From positions 1 to 50,801 of the forward strand of contig JANJXJ010000123.1 of assembly GCA_024709105.1 (NCBI GenBank): 50,801 nucleotides of DNA, written 5' to 3'. Position numbers and translations under genes: made by a program. Source of the stretch: Lentimicrobium sp. (lineage in GTDB: Bacteria; Bacteroidota; Bacteroidia; Bacteroidales; Lentimicrobiaceae). The notes under the pieces were generated by a model, which saw only the letters and a program-made list of their open reading frames with translations, did no database searches and had not been told where the DNA came from. This document shows, one piece after another, positions 44,305 through 50,801 of this stretch (the first letter of the stretch is position 1; every line of letters begins with the position of its first letter).

Positions 44305-44345
44305 GAAGGTACCCCGTAGTCGGCGGGGATAATAATACGACCTTC
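44305..44345 (+). promoter_or_regulatory. Structured leader before the first decarboxylase gene
   Basis: GAAGGT (44305-44310) and ACCTTC (44340-44345) enclose a second stem CCCCG/CGGGG (44312-44316 and 44324-44328, 7-nt loop). The start codon of the decarboxylase is 20 bp downstream. It may be a translational control hairpin. There is no T-tract, so it is not a normal terminator for the SIS gene. Confidence 0.35.
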
Positions 44346-44365
44346 AAAAACCAAATTGTTTACGG

Positions 44366-45817
44366 ATGAAATCATTAATCCAACAAGCCTTTGATCCTGA
44401 AGATTTTCGCCGCGAAGGCCATAAACTTGTTGATCTGCTGGCTTCTTACCTTGAAAATTGCCGGCAAAAAGCTCCAATGCCGGTTTTACCTCCGTCAGAT
44501 CCGGATGCAATGGCAGCCTTCTGGCAAAACGACCTGGAAAACAGGGATTTTGAACTTCAGTCATTTTATTCGACACTCATTTCGCAATCCAACCATATTC
44601 ACCATCCCAGGTATATGGGGCATCAGGTAGTACCACCGGCACCGCTTTCAGCATTAACCGAGTTGCTCGAAGCCTTGCTTAATAACGGAATGGCCATTTA
44701 TGAAATGGGGCCGGCAGCTACTGCCATCGAAAGGGTTGTGCTGCAATGGCTTGCAAAGCATATTGGTATGCCTCAGTCCGCCGATGGCGTGCTTACCTCG
44801 GGTGGTTCAGCGGGCAACCTTACCGCTTTGCTGGCTGCGCGGCAGGCCATGTGCGGGCATAATATCTGGGAAGAAGGCAATCAGCATCATGCACCCCTGG
44901 CGATTATGGTTTCTGATGAGGCTCACTACAGCGTTGCCCGGGCTGCCCGAATTATGGGCTGGGGCGAACAAGGGGTGGTAAAAGTTCCTGTGAATGACAG
45001 AATGCAGCTTGATGCCAGTAGATTGGAAGATACGCTGGCTGATGCCAGAGCACGCGGATTACATGTAATTGCATTGGTTGGAAACGCATGCTCTACCTCA
45101 ACGGGTTCTTATGACCCGCTCAACGAGATGGCCGATTTTGCGCATAAAAATAATCTCTGGTTTCATGTAGATGGCGCTCATGGCGGAGCTGCAGCCCTCA
45201 CCCAAAAATACAACCATCTGACCCAGGGAATAGAAAAAGCAGATTCGGTGGTGATTGACTTTCACAAAATGATGCTGGCTCCGGCTCTTACCACAGCAGT
45301 CTTATTTAAAAACGGTGCTCATTCTTACGAAACTTTTGCCCAGAAAGCTGCTTACCTGCTTGCATCAGGTACTCAAAAACCCTGGTTCGACAGCGCCGGC
45401 CGTACTTTGGAATGTACAAAAAAGATGCTGGGGGTTAAGGTTTATGCAATGATCAAACTTTACGGAGATCAGCTTTTCAGCGATTATGTGGAAGCCGCGT
45501 ATGACCTCGGGCAGGAGTTTTATCACCTGCTGAATCAGCAAACTGATTTTGAACCGGCTCTCAAACCCGATGGTAATATTGTTTGTTTCAGATTTAACCC
45601 CAAAGGATTTACAGGTGACGTTAGCATATTAAATGCACAAATCAGAAAAAAACTTCTGCTCGATGCCAGATTTTATGTTGTGCAAACACAAATACAAGGG
45701 CAGGCTTATCTGCGGGTAACGCTGATGAATCCTTTTACTGAAATGGCTGATCTTAATGATTTGTTGCTGTTAATCAGAGAATTGGGAAACGGGATTATTG
45801 AAACTGTTAATACTTAA
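44366..45817 (+). CDS. PLP-dependent group II amino-acid decarboxylase (first of pair)
   Basis: 483 residues, cytoplasmic. The group II fold is shown by SGGSAGNLTALLAARQ (145-160), His187 in DEAHYSVARAA (stacks on the cofactor), Asp269 in FHVDGAHGGAA (binds the pyridine nitrogen) and the Schiff-base Lys301 in IDFHKMMLAP. It removes the carboxyl group from an L-amino acid to give an amine and CO2. The overall look is closer to diaminobutyrate/sulfinoalanine-type relatives than to aromatic decarboxylases, but the substrate cannot be fixed. The second decarboxylase begins 4 bp after its stop, so they are co-transcribed. Confidence 0.9.
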   Translation: MKSLIQQAFDPEDFRREGHKLVDLLASYLENCRQKAPMPVLPPSDPDAMAAFWQNDLENRDFELQSFYSTLISQSNHIHHPRYMGHQVVPPAPLSALTELLEALLNNGMAIYEMGPAATAIERVVLQWLAKHIGMPQSADGVLTSGGSAGNLTALLAARQAMCGHNIWEEGNQHHAPLAIMVSDEAHYSVARAARIMGWGEQGVVKVPVNDRMQLDASRLEDTLADARARGLHVIALVGNACSTSTGSYDPLNEMADFAHKNNLWFHVDGAHGGAAALTQKYNHLTQGIEKADSVVIDFHKMMLAPALTTAVLFKNGAHSYETFAQKAAYLLASGTQKPWFDSAGRTLECTKKMLGVKVYAMIKLYGDQLFSDYVEAAYDLGQEFYHLLNQQTDFEPALKPDGNIVCFRFNPKGFTGDVSILNAQIRKKLLLDARFYVVQTQIQGQAYLRVTLMNPFTEMADLNDLLLLIRELGNGIIETVNT

Positions 45818-45821
45818 GCTT

Positions 45822-47255
45822 ATGGACAGCCGGGAATTCAGGAAACAGGCACATGTTCTCGCCGACAGAATGGCCGATTATTTTGAAGAAGTTTCAAAAT
45901 ATCCGGTTAAATCTCAGGTAAAACCAGGAGAAATACTATCGGTATTGCCTTTGTCAGCGCCACAAACGGGGGAGTCTTTCGAAAATATTATGTCTGATTT
46001 CGAGAGAATTATCATGCCCGGAGTAACCCATTGGCAAAGCCCGTCGTTTTTTGCATTTTTTCCCGCAAACACAAGTTACCCCTCAGTACTGGCCGAAATG
46101 CTTACTGCTGCATTGGGACAGCAGGGAATGATCTGGGAAACTTCGCCTGCTGCAACCGAGCTTGAACAGCGCGTTATGGAATGGCTGCGCGATATGTGCG
46201 GACTTCCCGGGTTCTGGACTGGTGTAATTCAGGACACTGCATCGGCTTCAACACTCACCGCACTGCTGAGTGCCCGCGAAAAATCAAGCAGTTTCAGAAT
46301 CAATAACGAAGGATTTGCTCCTTCAGATCGTTTACGCGTCTACTGCTCATCCGAAACTCATTCTTCCATCGAAAAAGCAGTAAAAATTGCGGGTTTTGGG
46401 AAGAACAATCTGGTAAAAGTGGCGGTGGATGAAAATTTTGCAATGATTCCTGCTCTGCTTGAAATGGCTGTGAAAAGCGACCTGCAAAACGGTTTCACCC
46501 CTTGTGCTGTGGTGGCCAGCATTGGTACTACCGGTTCTACTGCTGCTGATCCGATTGCTGAAATCGGGAAAATATGCGAACACTACAAAATCTGGCTGCA
46601 TGTGGATGCGGCTTTTGCAGGAACTGCTTTTCTGCTTCCCGAAATGAGGCATTTTGCTGCAAGTCTGGAGTATGCCGACAGCTATGTGTTTAATCCGCAC
46701 AAATGGATGTTCACCAATTTTGATGCTTCAGCCTATTTTGTGCGTGATCCTGAATTGCTGATCCAAACTTTCGAAATATTGCCCGAATACCTGAAAACCC
46801 GGACACGCGGACAGGTGAACGACTACCGCGATTGGGGAGTGGCGCTCGGCAGAAGATTCAGGGCACTCAAGCTTTGGTTTGTGATCAGGAGTTTTGGTAT
46901 TGAAGGCCTCAGTGAAAAAATCAGGCAGCACATCGCCTTTGCCGGCTGGCTGAAAGAAAAAATAATAGAACACCCCGATTTTGAACCTATGGCCCCTGTG
47001 AACTTCAGTTTGGTGTGTTTCAGGCTGAAACCTGATGGATTAACCGATAAAGATGATATAGACAAGCTGAATTCCTCGCTCCTGCAAAAACTGAATGAAA
47101 GTGGGAAACTCTACCTTACACATACCCGCCTGAATGGGGCTTTTGTGCTGCGCATCGTAACTGCACAGACCTATACAACCCGTGAACATGTTGAAAAAGC
47201 CTGGGATATTATTCTTCAGACATCAACCGAAATCTCAGGACAAGTGTCCGGATAA
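45822..47255 (+). CDS. PLP-dependent aromatic-L-amino-acid-type decarboxylase (second of pair)
   Basis: 477 residues from the ATG at 45822, which follows the previous stop by 4 bp and yields the family-typical start MDSREFRKQAHVLADRMADY; the frame is open to an earlier ATG at 45798 inside the previous gene. Motifs match the AAAD/tyrosine/tryptophan decarboxylase branch: HWQSPSFFAFFPANTSYPS (70-88), His180 in SSETHSSIEKA, Asp262 in LHVDAAFAG and the Schiff-base Lys294 in VFNPHKWMF. The product would be an aromatic amine such as phenylethylamine, tyramine or tryptamine. It is only distantly similar to its neighbour, so the pair is not a recent duplication. Confidence 0.9.
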   Translation: MDSREFRKQAHVLADRMADYFEEVSKYPVKSQVKPGEILSVLPLSAPQTGESFENIMSDFERIIMPGVTHWQSPSFFAFFPANTSYPSVLAEMLTAALGQQGMIWETSPAATELEQRVMEWLRDMCGLPGFWTGVIQDTASASTLTALLSAREKSSSFRINNEGFAPSDRLRVYCSSETHSSIEKAVKIAGFGKNNLVKVAVDENFAMIPALLEMAVKSDLQNGFTPCAVVASIGTTGSTAADPIAEIGKICEHYKIWLHVDAAFAGTAFLLPEMRHFAASLEYADSYVFNPHKWMFTNFDASAYFVRDPELLIQTFEILPEYLKTRTRGQVNDYRDWGVALGRRFRALKLWFVIRSFGIEGLSEKIRQHIAFAGWLKEKIIEHPDFEPMAPVNFSLVCFRLKPDGLTDKDDIDKLNSSLLQKLNESGKLYLTHTRLNGAFVLRIVTAQTYTTREHVEKAWDIILQTSTEISGQVSG

Positions 47256-47367
47256 TGATGTTTTTAGTTGTTCTATTACTTGCTGTCTTTCAACAGAAGA
47301 TTTTATAAGCCGGAAGCATTACTTACTGTCTGTTTCACTGCGACTGATTCATAAGTTTCTTTAATCC

Positions 47368-47397
47368 TTGTCACACCGGAATCCTTTTTTACCTTTG
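47368..47397 (+). promoter_or_regulatory. Promoter of hutU
   Basis: TTG (47368-47370), 19 nt, then TACCTTTG (47390-47397) fits the Bacteroidetes -33/-7 consensus with correct spacing. This is the best promoter match in the window. Transcription would start near 47404, about 26 nt before the hutU start codon. Confidence 0.75.
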
Positions 47398-47429
47398 CAG
47401 CCTTAACCGCCACCAAATATAATTCAGTC

Positions 47430-49436
47430 ATGCAAATTTCTGATTTCAGAAAGTCTGTTATGGAAGGAATTCCAGCAGAACTGCCCGCAGCCCAACCATT
47501 TGACAATTCGGTGAGTCATGCACCTGTTCGCAAGGATATACTCACAGCCGAAGAAAAAAAACTTGCTTTGCGCAATGCACTCAGGTATTTTGATCCGGTT
47601 CATCACAAAATTCTGGCACCTGAGTTTGCCGATGAATTAAGGAAATACGGGCGTATCTATATGTACCGTTTCAGGCCGGCCTATGCGATGTATGCGCGTT
47701 CCATCGGAGAGTATCCTGCAAAATCGAAACAGGCTGCAGGAATTATGCTCATGATTCAGAATAACCTCGATCCGGCAGTAGCGCAGCATCCGCATGAACT
47801 TATTACCTATGGCGGTAATGGTGCTGTATTCCAGAACTGGGCGCAATATCTGCTCACTATGAAATACCTTTCTGAAATGACCGACCAGCAGACATTGGTC
47901 ATGTATTCGGGACATCCGATGGGCCTTTTCCCATCACATCCCGATGCACCCAGGGTAGTGGTTACCAACGGAATGGTAATTCCCAACTACTCCAGGCCCG
48001 ATGACTGGGAAAAATTTAATGCACTGGGAGTTTCGCAATACGGGCAGATGACTGCCGGTTCCTACATGTACATCGGACCGCAGGGTATTGTTCACGGAAC
48101 AACGATTACTGTGCTTAATGCCGGACGAAAAATTGATACCACCGGAAGCGGTCTGGCAGGAAAACTCTTTGTTACTTCCGGGCTTGGTGGAATGAGCGGC
48201 GCACAGCCTAAAGCCGGAAATATTGCCGGGGTGGTAACCATATGTGCCGAAGTTAATCCTCATGCAGCCCGCAAGCGCCACAGTCAGGGTTGGGTTGATG
48301 AAATTTCTGATAACGTTGATGAGGCCATTGACCTGGCAATCAGATATCGCAATGAAAAAACTGCACGTTCCATCGCCTATCTCGGAAATATTGTTGATTT
48401 GTGGGAAAGGCTGGCCGAACGCAATATTCATGTTGATCTGGGCTCTGACCAGACTTCCCTGCACAACCCCTGGGCAGGCGGATATTATCCAGCCGGCTTA
48501 TCCTATGATGAGTCCAATGAGATGATGGCCCATCAGCCCGAGGAATTTAAAAAACGGGTTCAGGAAACGCTGAGAAGACATGTTGCAGCGGTTAATACTT
48601 TGTGCAGCAGGGGAATGTATTTCTTTGACTATGGCAATGCATTTCTGCTGGAATCAGGCAGGGCAGGTGCTGATATTTTTGCTGACAATGGTAAATTCCG
48701 CTATCCATCGTATGTTCAGGATATTATGGGACCCATGTGCTTTGACTATGGCTTCGGGCCTTTCCGCTGGGTATGTACTTCAGGCAATCCTTCCGACCTC
48801 GATGCAACCGATCGCATTGCCATGGAAGTGCTGGAAGAAATATCCAAAACAGCTCCTGCTGAAATAAGTCAGCAAATGAAAGACAACATACAATGGATTA
48901 AGGGTGCCAAAGAAAACCGCCTGGTGGTTGGCTCTCAGGCAAGAATTCTGTATGCCGATTGCGAGGGACGGACAAAGATTGCAGCCGCTTTCAACAAAGC
49001 AATTGCAGAGGGCCGGATTTCGGCTCCTGTAGTGCTGGGCCGCGATCATCACGATGTTTCTGGTACAGATTCACCATTCAGGGAAACCTCCAATATCTAC
49101 GATGGCAGCAGCTTTACTGCCGACATGGCCATTCATAATGTAATCGGCGATTCTTTCAGGGGAGCAACCTGGGTTTCCATACACAATGGAGGAGGTGTTG
49201 GCTGGGGCGAAGTTATCAATGGTGGTTTTGGTATGCTGCTCGATGGCTCAGCCGAAAGCGACCGAAGGCTCCGCAGCATGTTGCACTGGGATGTGAACAA
49301 CGGAATTGCACGCAGGTCATGGGCCCGTAATCAGGAAGCAATATTCGCCATCAAACGTGCCATGTCGGGTGAACCACTGCTTAAGGTAACTTTACCTAAC
49401 TTCGCTGACGACGCTTTGGTGGATCAGATGTTTTAG
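47430..49436 (+). CDS. hutU: Urocanate hydratase
   Basis: 668 residues, the longer form found in Bacteroidota. It converts urocanate to 4-imidazolone-5-propanoate, step two of histidine breakdown, in the cytoplasm with a tightly bound NAD+. Visible motifs: ELITYGGNGAVFQNWAQY (123-140), VMYSGHPMGLFPSHP, TSGLGGMSGAQPKAGN (249-264, the NAD+ loop), DQTSLHNPWAGGYYP and FGPFRWVCTSGNP with the conserved Cys449. No hutH, hutI or formimidoyl-transferase gene lies in the window. It has its own promoter and is followed by a strong terminator, so it is expressed as a single gene here. Recognition is secure. Confidence 0.95.
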   Translation: MQISDFRKSVMEGIPAELPAAQPFDNSVSHAPVRKDILTAEEKKLALRNALRYFDPVHHKILAPEFADELRKYGRIYMYRFRPAYAMYARSIGEYPAKSKQAAGIMLMIQNNLDPAVAQHPHELITYGGNGAVFQNWAQYLLTMKYLSEMTDQQTLVMYSGHPMGLFPSHPDAPRVVVTNGMVIPNYSRPDDWEKFNALGVSQYGQMTAGSYMYIGPQGIVHGTTITVLNAGRKIDTTGSGLAGKLFVTSGLGGMSGAQPKAGNIAGVVTICAEVNPHAARKRHSQGWVDEISDNVDEAIDLAIRYRNEKTARSIAYLGNIVDLWERLAERNIHVDLGSDQTSLHNPWAGGYYPAGLSYDESNEMMAHQPEEFKKRVQETLRRHVAAVNTLCSRGMYFFDYGNAFLLESGRAGADIFADNGKFRYPSYVQDIMGPMCFDYGFGPFRWVCTSGNPSDLDATDRIAMEVLEEISKTAPAEISQQMKDNIQWIKGAKENRLVVGSQARILYADCEGRTKIAAAFNKAIAEGRISAPVVLGRDHHDVSGTDSPFRETSNIYDGSSFTADMAIHNVIGDSFRGATWVSIHNGGGVGWGEVINGGFGMLLDGSAESDRRLRSMLHWDVNNGIARRSWARNQEAIFAIKRAMSGEPLLKVTLPNFADDALVDQMF

Positions 49437-49540
49437 TGCTTTAAAAAATCAACAGCTGAATAGTCTGCAGATCAAACGAAAAAATGAGAATAGATTTCTG
49501 ATTCTGATTTGATTAGCACAAAATAATCCGGAATACAATA

Positions 49541-49575
49541 AAAAAAACCTGCAAACGACATTTGCAGGTTTTTTT
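49541..49575. terminator. Bidirectional intrinsic terminator between hutU and the T9SS protein gene
   Basis: AAAAAAACCTGCAAA (49541-49555), loop CGACA, and TTTGCAGGTTTTTTT (49561-49575) form a perfect 15-bp stem with A- and T-tracts on both sides, so it can end transcription of both convergent genes. Confidence 0.93.
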
Positions 49576-49592
49576 GTCAAGCCAGGCTGTTG

Positions 49593-50801
49593 TTACTTGC
49601 TTATACTCAACTTACGGCTGCTTTTGCTGCTTCCGTTATCGAGCAGAATCATATAAATGCCTGAAGGCCAGTTGCTGGTATTTACCAAAACCTTTTGAAC
49701 CACATCTGAAGCGGCTGCTGTTTTGTTTGTGTACACTTCCTGTCCCAACTGATTTACAATTTTTAAGGTTACATCACGGTCGCGTTCGGTGGTAAACTCT
49801 ACAAAAACCTGATCTGCTGCAGGGTTGGGATATACATCAAAGTCAGTTTTAACTGCCTGATAACTGTTGCCAACACTCACAACATCAAACTGAGCGGTGA
49901 GCATTGAACCAAAATCTGTACCCTGGGTAATGGTAACAGAGCCTGAAGAGAGCCTTACAAAACCAGCTCCATTGGTGCAGCATACCCCATTTCCGCCGGC
50001 ATCATAAACAAAGAAATCATAGCAACCATCTGCCAGAAGCGAAACATCTGTATTAATAACAGTATTGGCTTGTGTATAGGGGCCGCCGCTGGCAACTACT
50101 GTACCTTCCATATTTTTTATTTCCCAGCTTATTTCGCCCGGCGCATTGTCGGTTCTCACTTTAACAAGCAACTGACGCGAGGCCACAAGTGCCTGAGAAA
50201 ATGCATGAACCAGTGTATCATTGCGGTTGTATCCGTCAGTTCCTCCGTTTACGGTTGCTGCCCAAACCTTAAGCTGATTGTTCTCCTCCAGCTGGTAATT
50301 GAGGGCTGGAAGTGCAATTTCAACGGATTGTAACGGATCTATGTTGCCAGTCCACTGATAAACAAAGGTTTCTTCATCGTTTACCTGATAGTTGAGTTCC
50401 ACGGCGGTTACAGCGTTGTTTCCGTTATTGCGGAATTTAACCACAGGATTCAGGGTTTCATTGCAATATCTGTCGGTCATATTGGGCAGTGAAAGCACTT
50501 CAACATCATTGGCATATAAGCCAACATAATTGCCCGCAGTGAGGTTGCACGACTGGTAAATTTCCTTCGACAGGGTGTTCTGCACATAACCTACCACGCT
50601 GAGCTCATCTACATCATAAACGTTGGCCAACACCCAATAAGTTTCAATAATCAGGTAATCACCGGCTGCCATGGGGGTGGGCAATGGTTGACCTGATTTC
50701 GAAGGAAGCAGTTTCTTCATTACATTATAAAAGTCCTTTTCTCCATTACTTCCCGGAGGAGAATTAAAATGGATGTGTTTTTCAATAACTGCAGCAGTTG
50801 C
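49593..50801 (-). CDS. Omp28-like secreted protein, C-terminal 402 residues, with type IX secretion sorting signal
   Basis: The frame stays open to the right edge (upstream residues ATAAVIEKHIHFNSPPG before the Met at 50720), so this is the 3' part of a longer gene and the start lies outside. The visible part begins with the tail of a probable Omp28-type thioredoxin-like domain, then beta-rich repeats with conserved Cys pairs (GGNGVCCTNGAGF). The last 80 residues are a T9SS type A sorting domain: VYPNPAADQVFVEF, VTLKIVNQLGQEVYTN, LPSGIYM-like WPSGIYMILLDNG and the final RKLSISK. It is exported by Sec, then across the outer membrane by the type IX system. It converges on hutU across a shared terminator. 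Function of the passenger is unknown. Confidence 0.8.
   Translation of the reverse strand, partial: ATAAVIEKHIHFNSPPGSNGEKDFYNVMKKLLPSKSGQPLPTPMAAGDYLIIETYWVLANVYDVDELSVVGYVQNTLSKEIYQSCNLTAGNYVGLYANDVEVLSLPNMTDRYCNETLNPVVKFRNNGNNAVTAVELNYQVNDEETFVYQWTGNIDPLQSVEIALPALNYQLEENNQLKVWAATVNGGTDGYNRNDTLVHAFSQALVASRQLLVKVRTDNAPGEISWEIKNMEGTVVASGGPYTQANTVINTDVSLLADGCYDFFVYDAGGNGVCCTNGAGFVRLSSGSVTITQGTDFGSMLTAQFDVVSVGNSYQAVKTDFDVYPNPAADQVFVEFTTERDRDVTLKIVNQLGQEVYTNKTAAASDVVQKVLVNTSNWPSGIYMILLDNGSSKSSRKLSISK

Overview
The window comes from a Bacteroidota chromosome, probably Bacteroidales or Marinilabiliales. The evidence is two SusC/SusD pairs, many lipoproteins with S-C lipoboxes, promoters of the Bacteroidetes type (TAnnTTTG at -7), and a type IX secretion C-terminal signal on the last gene. 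I saw no tRNA, rRNA, insertion sequence, prophage or CRISPR array.

Region A (458-14486, minus strand) is a polysaccharide utilization locus for a beta-1,3-type glucan such as laminarin. In transcription order it holds a PKD-containing glycan-binding lipoprotein, a lipoprotein GH16, SusC, SusD, a second GH16 and a GH3 beta-glucosidase. A membrane-tethered regulator (sensor propeller, Y_Y_Y domain, one transmembrane helix, LuxR-type HTH, no kinase) is encoded just upstream. Between regulator and operon lies an array tiled in exact 11-bp steps, which is the likely operator. A tgt gene (partial) follows the locus at the left edge.

Region B (14651-19955) is mostly cellular genes: a glycosyltransferase overlapping an ECF-like sigma factor, then on the other strand a patatin-like protein, a 4'-phosphopantetheinyl transferase, an M19 dipeptidase and a methyltransferase.

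Region C (20147-44187, plus strand) is the most interesting part. A XylR-like AraC regulator precedes SusC, SusD and a LamG lipoprotein, ending in a strong terminator. After a candidate three-way-junction RNA comes a long gene run: a GDPD-like phosphodiesterase, two Tat-exported enzymes (MGH1/GH63-like and GH125), a GH92 alpha-mannosidase, an EEP phosphatase, an alkaline phosphatase, a PHP phosphodiesterase and two calcineurin-like phosphoesterases. A ROK kinase and a SIS-domain isomerase or deaminase follow. Six predicted phosphoesterases of five folds stand beside exo-alpha-mannosidases, and three chemically different enzymes share one C-terminal PA14 module. The target is therefore probably a small phosphorylated alpha-mannoside (phosphomannan side chain, GPI-type glycan or similar), imported and dismantled in the periplasm, with the freed sugar phosphorylated and isomerised in the cytoplasm.

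Region D (44366-50801) holds two adjacent but divergent PLP-dependent group II decarboxylases, urocanate hydratase with its own clear promoter, a bidirectional terminator, and the 3' part of an Omp28-like protein with a T9SS sorting signal. All functional calls come from reading motifs; no database search was run.
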